Shown: positions 37,471 through 46,665 of the stretch, piece after piece
Numbering within the stretch: the first letter of the stretch is position 1
Layout of the letters: every line of letters starts with the position of its first letter
Source of the DNA: JALYUM01 sp036688685
GTDB lineage: Bacteria > Pseudomonadota > Gammaproteobacteria > Burkholderiales > Burkholderiaceae_D
Reading direction: 5' to 3'
Assembly (NCBI RefSeq): GCF_036688685.1
Contig: NZ_JAQQPS010000020.1
Coordinates: forward strand, 1 to 64,000
Length of the DNA stretch: 64,000 bases
Translations under genes and position numbers: made by a program
The notes under the pieces: model-generated
The model's input: the letters and a program-made list of their open reading frames with translations, nothing else
Database searches by the model: none
What the model was told of the DNA's origin: nothing

Positions 37471-37894
37471 GCGCCATCGCCGCCCGGCGTCCCGCTATTC
37501 TGCCGCGACGTTGGGCGCATCAAACGTTCCACGAATTGCATCTTCTGCTCCGGCGCCGTCGAGGCCCTGTCGCGACACCGCGGTATTGATCCACGTCCAG
37601 GCGCCGGGCGCATCCCCAGTCGGCCATGCGCGACGTCGACAGCAAAAATTCATCTAATCAATAGCGCATCGAACGCGCACGCGCCCCCGTGTGCTGCTTG
37701 CACTTCTGCGTGGCGTAAATCGTACACGCTTCCATCAAATGCGTTTCAACCCGGCAGGTGTTTGCTCTTCCGCAGACTCGTCATGCGCGCCGGCGCAATA
37801 ATTTCCAATCGGAAAAACGCCGGTAGGCTGCGGCATCTCGATGCATGCCGCATGCCCCGCAACCAACCGCGAGACGAAATGGGAGCGCTTGACG
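37471..37894. other. Gene-poor border between nadC and the type VI genes
   Basis: 424 bases. It contains two minus-strand coding-like scraps: 37495-37632 and a 25-residue frame at 37658-37735 (MEACTIYATQKCKQH...), whose upstream reading is also coding-like. There is no promoter of consensus quality and no terminal repeat that I can identify. It looks like the scar where the island was joined. Confidence 0.4.
37495..37632 (-). pseudogene. Possible C-terminal gene remnant
   Basis: On the minus strand a frame without a start reads GDAPGAWTWINTAVSRQGLD and on to DAPNVAAE, ending TAG at 37495-37497. Residue composition and third-position GC suggest real former coding sequence, but the 5' part is missing. 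Family not recognised. Confidence 0.3.
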
Positions 37895-38356
37895 ATGGCC
37901 ATGTTTACTTCCAGCGTGTGGGACCGCCTGATCGCGCCAGTCCCCGCATCTGCCGCCGGGCGGCGGCCGCTTCAACTGACCCTGCCGCAGTACAAGCGCG
38001 CCATCGCGCGCGACCTTGAATCTCTGCTCAACACCCGCGTTGCGATTTCTCCGGAAGAGTTGGCGACCTACCCCGCCTGCAGAGAATCCATCGTCAATTT
38101 CGGCCTGGCCGATTTCGCCCAGCTGTGTCTCACCAGTAGTACCGACCGCAAGAAAATTTGCGACCTGCTGACCGCGGCCATCGTTCGCCACGAACCGCGC
38201 CTGGCGCAGGTGCGGGCCCGCCTGGTGGAAGAAACCGGCAGGGTGAACCGGCTCAGTTTTGCCATCTCCGGCCAGCTGCGCGCGCTGGCCATTGATGACC
38301 GCGTGCAGTTCGACATCATGCTCGAGCCGTCGAGTCTGCAGTACGCCATTCGCTGA
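37895..38356 (+). CDS. tssE: Type VI secretion baseplate protein TssE
   Basis: 153 residues, gp25-like wedge protein. Start motif MFTSSVWDRL; central LTLPQYKRAIARDLESLLNTR; later VNFGLADFAQLCL and LVEETGRVNRLSFAISGQLRA. Joins TssF and TssG in the baseplate wedge that anchors the contractile sheath. GGGAG precedes the ATG. First gene of the module; 15 bases separate it from tssF. Confidence 0.88.
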   Translation: MAMFTSSVWDRLIAPVPASAAGRRPLQLTLPQYKRAIARDLESLLNTRVAISPEELATYPACRESIVNFGLADFAQLCLTSSTDRKKICDLLTAAIVRHEPRLAQVRARLVEETGRVNRLSFAISGQLRALAIDDRVQFDIMLEPSSLQYAIR

Positions 38357-38371
38357 TCACTCGAGTGCCCG

Positions 38372-40216
38372 ATGAAAAAATTCCTGAAAGCGATCCGCCA
38401 TTATTACGAGCGCGAACTGGCCACCATGCAGGCCTTCAATGCCGAGTTCGCCGCCGAGTTTCCCGCCCAGGCCGGTCAGCTGGGCATGGAAGGCGGGCAA
38501 GGGGACGATCCCCATATCGAGCGTTTTATCCAGGCCACGGCACTGTCGAACGCCCGCATCGCCAAGCTGATCGAGGACAATGATCAGAAGGTCACCGAAG
38601 CACTACTACAGATCAATTACCCCCACTATTTGCAGCCGTTCCCGTCGACCGCCATCGTGCGGGTCGACCTGAGCGCCGGTCTCGCGAGGATGACGGCGCC
38701 CGGGCTGATTGCCCGTGGCGCCACGCTGGTGGCCCGTTCTGCCGACGCGCCCGCGTGCCGGTTGCGCACCGTGTACGACGTGCAACTTACACCCTTCGTC
38801 GTGGCAAGGGTGACGTTTCAAGCGCACGTCAACTTGCCGCCGACCATACCGCGACCGGCCGCTGTCACCACCATGCTTTCCATCGACATCGAATCGAAGG
38901 CTGCCAACCTGGGCCTGGGGCAAGTGCAGCTGGACAGACTGCGCGTTTTCATCGATGCCGAACCATCGCTGTGCGCGACCACGCGCGACGTGCTGTTCAT
39001 GCACGCCAGGGTGGCCTGGCTGGAAGTCGACGGCGCCTGTCTCGCATTGGACGCCGTGCCGCTCAAAGCGGTGGGATTCGACCCGCACGAGGCGGTGCTG
39101 CCAACCAGTAACTTGTCGCACCCTGCCTACCTGTTGCTGACCGAGTACTTTGTCAATCCGGAGAAATTCAATTTTTTCGACATTGACTGGCCGGCGCTGG
39201 CGCCCCACCTGCCGGCCACGTGCCGGCGCCTGACCCTCCACTTGGGGCTGGCTGGCGTGGCCGGCGATGCGCACATTGGACGCGCCCTGAGCCAGCTCTC
39301 GAGCGAGAATTTTATACTCTGCTGCACACCGGTGGTGAACCTGTTCAGGCACCCGGCCTGCCCGATCGAACTGACGCACATGACGCCTGATTATGCATTG
39401 ATCGCCGACGGCAACTACGCCGACGCCTGCGACATTTATAGTGTCGACAAGGTGACCACGGTGCAGAAATCGCGCCACGGCCAGACCTTGACAGAATTCC
39501 GCCCCTATTACTCGCTGCGCCATGGCGAGGCTGGCGGGCGCCACGGCCGCTACTACGTGGTCCGCCGCGACGAGCTGGCGGCGCTGTGCCACCCCGGTCA
39601 CGCCATGCGCATCGCGCTGGTCGACCTGGACCTCGATCCACTGGCCGTCCTCGATGCCAGCGTGTCGATCGAGCTTACCTGCACCAACCGCGATCTGCCC
39701 AGGCGCCTCAGCTACGGCGCCGCGGGCGGTGACCTCAAGCTCGAGCAGGCGACCGACGGTTATCCACTGCGTTTCCTGCGCCGCCCGACGCCCCAATACC
39801 GTTTCAGTGCGCACGACCACTGGCGCCTGATTGCGCACCTGTCGCTCAGTCATTGTTCGCTCTCTGCCGACGGCCTGCATCTTCTGCAAGAAACGCTGAT
39901 GCTGTACGACTTGCCACAGTCGTCGGTTTCGCAGCGGCAGATCGCCGGCATCGTCGCCCTTGAACAGCGCGCGACGAGCCTCTGGCTGCACGACGACGGT
40001 CACAGCAGCCTGATGCATGGGGTGGCGGTGCGCGTCACGCTCGATGAGGATGCCTTCGCCGGCACCGGCATCGACTTGTTCGTCTCGGTGCTCGACCGTT
40101 TTTTTGGCCTCTACGTGCACTGCCAGAGCTTCACGCAGTTGACGGTTTATTCGCAAACAAGCGGAAAGGAGCTGATCCGATGCCATCCACGCAGCGGCGC
40201 ACGCAAGCTGGTCTGA
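38372..40216 (+). CDS. tssF: Type VI secretion baseplate protein TssF
   Basis: 614 residues, full length. Opening FLKAIRHYYERELATMQAFNAEFAAEFP, then LSNARIAKLIEDNDQKVTEALLQINYPHYLQPFPS, both typical. Two copies with one TssG form the wedge. The end overlaps tssG by 37 bases. Confidence 0.93.
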   Translation: MKKFLKAIRHYYERELATMQAFNAEFAAEFPAQAGQLGMEGGQGDDPHIERFIQATALSNARIAKLIEDNDQKVTEALLQINYPHYLQPFPSTAIVRVDLSAGLARMTAPGLIARGATLVARSADAPACRLRTVYDVQLTPFVVARVTFQAHVNLPPTIPRPAAVTTMLSIDIESKAANLGLGQVQLDRLRVFIDAEPSLCATTRDVLFMHARVAWLEVDGACLALDAVPLKAVGFDPHEAVLPTSNLSHPAYLLLTEYFVNPEKFNFFDIDWPALAPHLPATCRRLTLHLGLAGVAGDAHIGRALSQLSSENFILCCTPVVNLFRHPACPIELTHMTPDYALIADGNYADACDIYSVDKVTTVQKSRHGQTLTEFRPYYSLRHGEAGGRHGRYYVVRRDELAALCHPGHAMRIALVDLDLDPLAVLDASVSIELTCTNRDLPRRLSYGAAGGDLKLEQATDGYPLRFLRRPTPQYRFSAHDHWRLIAHLSLSHCSLSADGLHLLQETLMLYDLPQSSVSQRQIAGIVALEQRATSLWLHDDGHSSLMHGVAVRVTLDEDAFAGTGIDLFVSVLDRFFGLYVHCQSFTQLTVYSQTSGKELIRCHPRSGARKLV

Positions 40217-41253
40217 TCGACCGGTTGATCAAGCAACCATTCCGCTTTCATTTTTTTCAGGCCGTGCGCCTGATCGATCTATGGCTGGGGCGCGACGCGG
40301 CTTCGCACGGCAAGAAGCTCGAAGCGGTACTGCGTTGTAAAAACAGCGTCGCGCTGGGTTTTCCGCCCAGCCAGATCGAGGCGCTCGCCATCGACGCCGA
40401 CGCCCCTGCAACGCCGACGACACCAGGCGGGCCGCTTGCACCGGCCATGGGCCGGCTGCGCCATATCCGCCTCACGCCCGCCTTCATGGGTTTTCTGGGC
40501 GTGAATGGCGTGCTGCCCTACGACTACACCGCCACGATCGCCGCGCAAGTTGCCTTCGACAAAAACCACGCCGGGCGCGCCTTCTTCGACACCTTTTCGC
40601 ACCGCATGATGGTCTTGTTCTACCGGGCCTGGGCCGCCTGCCATATCGAATCCGGCGCCGACGCTGACGGCCGCGACCGGTTTCTGGAGGCCCAACTGGC
40701 TCTGGCGGGCAGGCCCCGCCGTCCGCAGCCTGCGCCAGCGGGCCTGGCCACCACCGGCATCCCCGCCGAAGCCGTAGCCCACTACGCTGCCTTGATTCGC
40801 CATCGTCCCGTACAGTCTGACGTGATCGCCGGCGTGCTGACCGACTTTTTTCGCGTGCCCGTTCGCTGCGAGCCGCTGGTCGGTTGCTGGGCCAATATTG
40901 GCCAGGACAATTGCACTGCCCTCGGTGTGCAAAACAATCTGCTTGGCTTTGGCAATATGCTCGGCGACCGCTACTGGCGCCGCGACGCCCTGGTGCGCCT
41001 TTGGGTGGGCCCGCTCAGCCACGTCGACTTCGACCGTTTTCTGGCTGGCGGCAGCGCCGGCACGGCGCTCAGGGAACTGCTGGCTCTGTTCGCCCTGCCT
41101 GCCGTCGCATTCGAGGTGCGCCCCATTTTACGGGCGGCCGACGTTCGCCCGGCCGCCCTGGACAACCTTACCCGGCTGGGTTGCGCCTCGCTTGTGCTCA
41201 GCGCACCGCAAGCGACAGACCATGCCGACACCCGCTACCTGATTTCCTTTTGA
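40180..41253 (+). CDS. tssG: Type VI secretion baseplate protein TssG
   Basis: 357 residues. Family marks: LIDRLIKQPFRFHFFQAVRLI, IRLTPAFMGFLGVNGVLPYDYT, FDTFSHRMMVLFYRAW and LLGFGNMLGDRYWRRD. It starts within tssF, which implies coupled translation. No tssA, tssK or tssH is adjacent as in complete clusters. Confidence 0.92.
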   Translation: MPSTQRRTQAGLIDRLIKQPFRFHFFQAVRLIDLWLGRDAASHGKKLEAVLRCKNSVALGFPPSQIEALAIDADAPATPTTPGGPLAPAMGRLRHIRLTPAFMGFLGVNGVLPYDYTATIAAQVAFDKNHAGRAFFDTFSHRMMVLFYRAWAACHIESGADADGRDRFLEAQLALAGRPRRPQPAPAGLATTGIPAEAVAHYAALIRHRPVQSDVIAGVLTDFFRVPVRCEPLVGCWANIGQDNCTALGVQNNLLGFGNMLGDRYWRRDALVRLWVGPLSHVDFDRFLAGGSAGTALRELLALFALPAVAFEVRPILRAADVRPAALDNLTRLGCASLVLSAPQATDHADTRYLISF

Positions 41254-41277
41254 CTGTAACCAGGATGGAGCTACCCC

Positions 41278-44079
41278 GTGGACTATGACAACGATTTCGA
41301 CGGCGCCGACCAACTCGGTAACATCCTCACCGCCAGCAACCGGCCGCTGCGCATGCAGTTGGGTTTTCCGGATGGTGTGGCCAGCGACGTTCTGCTGCCC
41401 CAGCGGATCGAAGGCGTTGAGGCGATCTGTGACGGCATTGAGATGCGCATCTACTGCCTGGCGCTGGACGCGCAACTGCCCCTTAAAACGCTGATCGGGC
41501 TGCCCGTGGAAGTGCAAATCGTGACCGATCAGGGGCAACTGCGCAGCATCTGCGGCATCGTCGCCGAAGCGAGCGCCGGCGAAAGCGACGGCGGCCTGGC
41601 CAGCTACCAGCTGGTGATGCGCGATGCGCTGGCCATCCTCGACCTCGATGTCGGGACACGCATATTCCGCGACCAAAGCGAGCTCGATGTTGTCAAAACT
41701 GTGCTCAGCGAGGCGCGCCGCGCCAATCCGGGCCTGGCCGCGATGTTCGAATTCGAGGTCGAGACGGCGCTGAGCCTGCGCGATTTTCCGGTGCGCAGCC
41801 AGATCGTCCAGTACAACGAGGGCACGGGCGCCTTCCTGCGCCGCCTGCTCCGGCGCTGCGGCGTCTCTTGGTTTTTCCGGCCGGGCCGCGCCGGGGATGC
41901 GCGCGCAACCGATGCGACCGGTGGCGCGCCCTTGGCTCCAGCGCACACCATGGTGCTGTTCCAGGACGCCAGGCGGCTCAAGCCAAGCAGCGCCGGCACC
42001 ATCCGTTTTCATCGCGACAGCGCCACCGAAGAGCGCGACGCGATCACCGCCTTCGGCGCGGTGCGCACCTTGCGCCCGGGCCGGGTGACCCGCCACAGCT
42101 GGGATTACGCCAACCCGCGCGGCACCGACTTCATGAGCGCCAGTGTCGCCAGCGCCGACCACCAGGGCGTCAAGGGAAACAAGCTGGCCGCCACGCTGGA
42201 CCAGTATCTCACCGAGGCGCCGCATGTGCGCGACACCTACGAGGACCTCGAGGCGCTGGCCCGCCAGGCGCTGGACCGCTCGGATTTCGAGGCCAAGTGC
42301 TTCCACGCCGAGGGCGGCGTACGCGATTGCACCGCCGGCGAATATTTTAGTTTGACCGGCCATCCCGAGATCGATCGCCATACTGATTGCGAGCGCCAGT
42401 TCGTCGTGCTGTCCTCGCACATCACCGCGCAGAACAACTTGCCCAAGGACTTCGACGCCCGCGTCGCGCGCCTGTTTGCGCGCAACCGCTGGCAGACCGA
42501 TGCCGCCGACTTGCCGCTGGCCGCCGAGAACTGGTTCGATTCGGGCCAGTTCCGCTTCCAGTGCCGCCTCACGTGCGTGCGGCGCGACATTGCCTTCGTG
42601 CCGGCCTGGGACGCGCGCGTCGACGTGCCGCAGGCGCAATTGCAAAGCGCCGTCGTCGTCGGCGCGCCGGGCGAAGCCGTCCACTGCGACGCCCAGGGCC
42701 GCGTCAAGGTGCAATTTACCGCCATGCGGGCTGCCGACCATGCGCACGCCGAGGGCGCCGGCGCCTCGGGAACCGATCGCGACTCGGCCTGGGTACGCGT
42801 GGCCACCAGCTGGGCCGGCACGGGCAGCGGCATGCATTTTGGCGCCCTGGCGCTGCCGCGCCCCGGTACCGAAGTGCTGATCGGTTTTCTGGGCGGCGAC
42901 CCTGACAAGCCGATCATCATCGGCCAGCTATACAACATGCTGGCCCGGCCGCCTTACCTGGGCGCGGGCGCTTTGCCGGGCAATAAATATTTGTCGGGTA
43001 TCAGAACCCTGGAAATCAAGGGGAGCCGGGGCAATCAGCTGCGTTTTGACGACACCACCGGCAAGATCAACGCGCAGCTGGCGAGTGACCATGCGGCGTC
43101 CCAGCTGAACCTGGGCTACCTGGTCCAGCCGCTGCAAGATGGCCATGGCGCGCCCCGTGGTGAAGGGGCTGAACTGCGCAGCGACGCTGCTGTTGCCGTG
43201 CGCGGTGCCAGGGGCGTGCTGCTCAGCGCGGCGCCCAGCCTTGGAGCGGCCGGTGGTCAGCTTGACCGGGAAGGGCTGGTGGGCGTGGCCGACGTGTTGC
43301 AGAGCGTCGCGGAACAGCTGGCCAAATTCGCCAGCCTGCACGCAAAGGACGCCGCCAGCGGCACGGAACTGCCGCAGTTGCTCGACAAGCTGCGCGAATG
43401 GACCGCCACTGGCACGGCAGGCGGCGCGCCCATCCTTGCTGCTGCAGCGCCAGCCGGCATCGTCGTGGCCAGCGAGGCCAACCTGGCGTTGGGGGCCGTA
43501 TCGAAGATCGACCTCATCAGCGCCGGCAATACTGACATCGCCACCGGCGGCGCGCTGGCCCTGCGCGCTGCGCGCGGGGTCAGCATGTTTGCCCACCAGG
43601 ACGGCATGAAGTTCGTCGCCGCCACCGGCGACCTGCGCAGCGAAGCGCAGCACGGCGACATCAAACTGAGCGCCAGCGGCGAGATTACGCTGTCGGCCGG
43701 CGTGCGCATCACCCTCTCGGCGCCCGACATTCGGCTTGTTGCCACCGGTGTCCAGGTCGACTACGGCAGCGACACCATCAGCGCGCAGGCGAAGGGCAAG
43801 CACCTGATCAAGGCGGCAAGCTACATCTTTGCCAAGGGCGGTGGCGGCGCGCCGCTCGCGCTCGCGTTCCCTGCATCGACGCTGGAGACGGACGAGCGCG
43901 TGATCCTCCAGCACCAGTCGACCGGCGAGCCCTTGCCGCGCCGGCGCTATGAATTGACGTTGGAGGACGGCAAAATCATCCGCGGCGTGACCGATGAACT
44001 CGGCCGTACCGCGCTGGCCACCAGCAAGGCCTACGGCAAGATCGACATTTGCATTTTCCCCGAGGACGCGCCTGCATGA
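41278..44079 (+). CDS. vgrG: Type VI secretion tip protein VgrG with DUF2345 and C-terminal extension
   Basis: 933 residues, GTG start with AGGATGGAG upstream. The gp27-like head (1 to about 430) and the gp5-like OB part end near GGDPDKPIIIGQLYNML at about 540-555. A DUF2345 beta-prism fills about 630-810 (AARGVSMFAHQDG, AQHGDIKLSASGEITLSAG). The last 65 residues (ERVILQHQSTGEPLPRRRYELTL ...) form a carboxypeptidase-like carrier domain that commonly docks an effector. Forms the trimeric spike and probably carries the lipase encoded next. Confidence 0.93.
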   Translation: MDYDNDFDGADQLGNILTASNRPLRMQLGFPDGVASDVLLPQRIEGVEAICDGIEMRIYCLALDAQLPLKTLIGLPVEVQIVTDQGQLRSICGIVAEASAGESDGGLASYQLVMRDALAILDLDVGTRIFRDQSELDVVKTVLSEARRANPGLAAMFEFEVETALSLRDFPVRSQIVQYNEGTGAFLRRLLRRCGVSWFFRPGRAGDARATDATGGAPLAPAHTMVLFQDARRLKPSSAGTIRFHRDSATEERDAITAFGAVRTLRPGRVTRHSWDYANPRGTDFMSASVASADHQGVKGNKLAATLDQYLTEAPHVRDTYEDLEALARQALDRSDFEAKCFHAEGGVRDCTAGEYFSLTGHPEIDRHTDCERQFVVLSSHITAQNNLPKDFDARVARLFARNRWQTDAADLPLAAENWFDSGQFRFQCRLTCVRRDIAFVPAWDARVDVPQAQLQSAVVVGAPGEAVHCDAQGRVKVQFTAMRAADHAHAEGAGASGTDRDSAWVRVATSWAGTGSGMHFGALALPRPGTEVLIGFLGGDPDKPIIIGQLYNMLARPPYLGAGALPGNKYLSGIRTLEIKGSRGNQLRFDDTTGKINAQLASDHAASQLNLGYLVQPLQDGHGAPRGEGAELRSDAAVAVRGARGVLLSAAPSLGAAGGQLDREGLVGVADVLQSVAEQLAKFASLHAKDAASGTELPQLLDKLREWTATGTAGGAPILAAAAPAGIVVASEANLALGAVSKIDLISAGNTDIATGGALALRAARGVSMFAHQDGMKFVAATGDLRSEAQHGDIKLSASGEITLSAGVRITLSAPDIRLVATGVQVDYGSDTISAQAKGKHLIKAASYIFAKGGGGAPLALAFPASTLETDERVILQHQSTGEPLPRRRYELTLEDGKIIRGVTDELGRTALATSKAYGKIDICIFPEDAPA

Positions 44080-44131
44080 GTGCGCGCCACTATCCCTTTG
44101 CCAGATCATCGATCAAGAAAGGTCCGTCACC

Positions 44132-45775
44132 ATGTCCGCGCAAGCTGAACCCACCCGTCCTTTGCCCGCCGCGCAACCCGATTGCGACGGCAACTTTCGT
44201 GCGACTGCGCACTTGTCGTCGGTCGATTGCAAGACCCGTGCGCTTTTGAAGATTCCGTCGTCGAAGGTGATTCCCGTCATCGTTGTTCCGGGCATCATGG
44301 GGAGCAACCTGTGCGCCACCACCGATCCGACCAAGCCTGCCAACAAGGCTTTGAAACCAGGAGAAGCAGCCTGGCGGCCGCCGAATGGCAGTGCGGAGGG
44401 CCTCAAGGAGGCGAGTAAATGGGAGAAGCGGCTTCCGCCTGAACGTCAGCAAATCCTCGATGCGAAAACGCTCGACGTCGACAACACGGGTTTATTGATC
44501 CGGTCGCCCGATGAACGGGTGCCGTTCGATGCTGCCGTACTGAGAGAGCGTGGCTGGGGCCAGATCCATGCCAGCAGCTACGGTGTTCTGCTGGGAAAAC
44601 TTGAGTTGCACCTCAATTCGGTATTCAGCGAGTTTAGGGGGAATTCGATACTCGAAGCAAAGTGGATCAATTTGGGAATGTGGGACCGCGAGATGTGGAA
44701 TGTGAGCAAAGACACAGGCGTCACGGCCAAACTGACTGAAGTGCAATTGAAGCAATTCGCGCAGTACCACTATCCGGTCTACGCATTGGGCTACAACTGG
44801 CTGCAGTCAAATGCTCTGTCGGCGGATCGGCTGGAAAAGCGCATCAACGAGATCATCAAGTTCTGGGTCGACAGGAAGCAGCAGTGCAGTCAAGTCATCC
44901 TGGTCACGCACTCGATGGGTGGACTGGTCGCACGAGCGTGCGCCAAACGCATTCCTGACAAGATTCTGGGCATCGTGCACGGCGTCATGCCCGCGCTTGG
45001 TGCGCCCGTGTGCTACCGGCGTATCGCCTGCGGCACCGAGGCTAGCACCTACGTTGCCGGTAAATTCGCCGACATCGCTGGGCGCAGGGAAGACGACACG
45101 ACCCCCGTTATGGCTACCGCCCCCGGGCCGCTCGAGCTCTTGCCGAACAACCAGTATCCGAAGCCCTGGCTGCACGCAACGTTCGAGACTAGCGATGGAA
45201 AACGCCAGGCTCACTTGAGCCTGCCAAGTGGCAATGTCTATGATATGTACCGCGACACGGCCTCTTGGTATCGCATGATTGATCCGGCGCTGGCAGATCC
45301 GGCGAAAAAATTCTCCGGTCCGGCCGAAGTCGCTAATCAGATCAAGAAAGCAGTTACTCAAGCTGAACGTTTCCACACAACGGTGCTCGGCGACTACTAC
45401 CATCCCAACAGCTATGCCTTTTATAGCGACGACCCGTGCCATTTGTCGTATGGAAGTTGCCGCTGGCACGCGGTCAAGACAGCCGCCGCGCCCGAAAAAG
45501 GGGTGCTGGATTCCGGCACGATCATCAGCCGCACCGCCGAGACCGGTGGCCGCACGGTGAAATTTTCCAATGGCAGCACCGTCCAGTTTACGCATTCGAT
45601 CCAGGACGGCCCGGGCGACGGCACTGTGCCGCAGCAATCGGGAATGGGACCGGCGCAAGGCGTTAGGCAACTGTTTCGCACCAGAGGGTATGACCACCAG
45701 GGCAGTTACACCGATGAATCGATGCTGACCTTGACCTTACAACTGATTGCCAGAATCGCGCTGGAGGCCAAATGA
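44132..45775 (+). CDS. Putative type VI lipase effector (alpha/beta hydrolase)
   Basis: 547 residues, no signal peptide, as in T6SS cargo. VIPVIVVPGIMGSNL opens a lipase fold. The nucleophile is Ser261 in VTHSMGGLVAR, a likely acid lies in DGPGDGTVPQQSG, and the His in GYDHQGSY (His522). The LCAT/PGAP1-like DGTVP pattern fits Tle-type phospholipases that attack membranes of rival cells. Placed directly after vgrG and before an immunity-type gene, with a 4-base overlap to the latter. GC-content is lower than its neighbours. Activity is inferred. Confidence 0.8.
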   Translation: MSAQAEPTRPLPAAQPDCDGNFRATAHLSSVDCKTRALLKIPSSKVIPVIVVPGIMGSNLCATTDPTKPANKALKPGEAAWRPPNGSAEGLKEASKWEKRLPPERQQILDAKTLDVDNTGLLIRSPDERVPFDAAVLRERGWGQIHASSYGVLLGKLELHLNSVFSEFRGNSILEAKWINLGMWDREMWNVSKDTGVTAKLTEVQLKQFAQYHYPVYALGYNWLQSNALSADRLEKRINEIIKFWVDRKQQCSQVILVTHSMGGLVARACAKRIPDKILGIVHGVMPALGAPVCYRRIACGTEASTYVAGKFADIAGRREDDTTPVMATAPGPLELLPNNQYPKPWLHATFETSDGKRQAHLSLPSGNVYDMYRDTASWYRMIDPALADPAKKFSGPAEVANQIKKAVTQAERFHTTVLGDYYHPNSYAFYSDDPCHLSYGSCRWHAVKTAAAPEKGVLDSGTIISRTAETGGRTVKFSNGSTVQFTHSIQDGPGDGTVPQQSGMGPAQGVRQLFRTRGYDHQGSYTDESMLTLTLQLIARIALEAK

Positions 45776-46653
45776 ACAAAGTGTTCTCGCGTAAACATGG
45801 CGCATGGCTCGCCAAATTCATCATCTCTGCCTCCCTCATCCTCGCATGCGTCGCGCTCACGCGCAAGGTGCAGGCGGCCTTTCTCAACTACCAGGTGAAA
45901 ACCATGACGGCTGAAATGAAGGACCTCAAAATGAAACCCATGTGCGTTGGGCGCTTCCTGATCGACATACCAGCTGACGCCGAAGTGTCGTACCGGGGGG
46001 CTATGATCGCCGGCTGGAGTATCTCGACCTATGACGAAACGGACGAACAATTCGCCGCACGCGTAGAGAAGAAAGAAGCTCAGCTTTCAGGCGAGAAAAA
46101 TGAACGTGGAAAGCCAAGTCTGGAAAGTACGCATGAAGTCGATAAAAATGGCGTGCACGGCAAAATACACGTGTTTGGCAGGGAATGGATTCGTGGACTG
46201 CCAACTGAGCCGGTCTCGGAGAGCGTCCGGGTCGAGGCGATGATCCGCGTGCAAAAGCACAGTTTTATTCTTACCAGAGAATTCGGCAACGACGGTTACC
46301 TAAAAAAACTCGCCGAACTGGTTGCACAGTTCAGATCGCGCGAAGAAAACGAGATTCCAACCGAGGCGGGTTTCTGTTTCGAAGGAGGCTTTATCACAGA
46401 ACCGATAATGGTAGAGCAGACCGAACGCACCACCATGTTCGTCGGCCTGAATGGTCACCCCGATGTGTCGATAGCGCTCAGCATGATAGCGGGTATCACC
46501 ATACCAAGGACCTTGCTTCAACGCGATGCCGAATCATCAACTATCAACGAAAATCGCTCCCGTTTTCATACCTTCCGGCGTGGCCCGCGTCCGCTCAATG
46601 GCGAACCTGGCGAAGAAGTGCTTGAACGCGTCCACGAGTTCAATGGGAACTAG
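45772..46653 (+). CDS. Immunity protein, Tli4-like, N-terminal part before an in-frame amber stop
   Basis: 293 residues. One N-terminal membrane segment (WLAKFIISASLILACVAL) anchors a periplasmic domain (MCVGRFLIDIPADAEVSYRG; EDETDEQFAARVEKK-like helices), resembling Tli4-type lipase immunity proteins. It overlaps the lipase stop (ATGA). The frame ends at TAG 46651-46653, right after LERVHEFNGN. The very next codons continue in the same frame with GHSFMWELIHNKTDSVF, the expected continuation. So it is either a truncated gene or the first half of a gene with a nonsense mutation or read error. Confidence 0.75.
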   Translation: MNKVFSRKHGAWLAKFIISASLILACVALTRKVQAAFLNYQVKTMTAEMKDLKMKPMCVGRFLIDIPADAEVSYRGAMIAGWSISTYDETDEQFAARVEKKEAQLSGEKNERGKPSLESTHEVDKNGVHGKIHVFGREWIRGLPTEPVSESVRVEAMIRVQKHSFILTREFGNDGYLKKLAELVAQFRSREENEIPTEAGFCFEGGFITEPIMVEQTERTTMFVGLNGHPDVSIALSMIAGITIPRTLLQRDAESSTINENRSRFHTFRRGPRPLNGEPGEEVLERVHEFNGN

Positions 46654-46665
46654 GGCCACTCGTTC

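Noticed and set aside
41128..42837. 569-codon minus-strand frame opposite vgrG
   Set aside because: Shadow of vgrG, no start context, low-complexity Ala/Gly/Arg.
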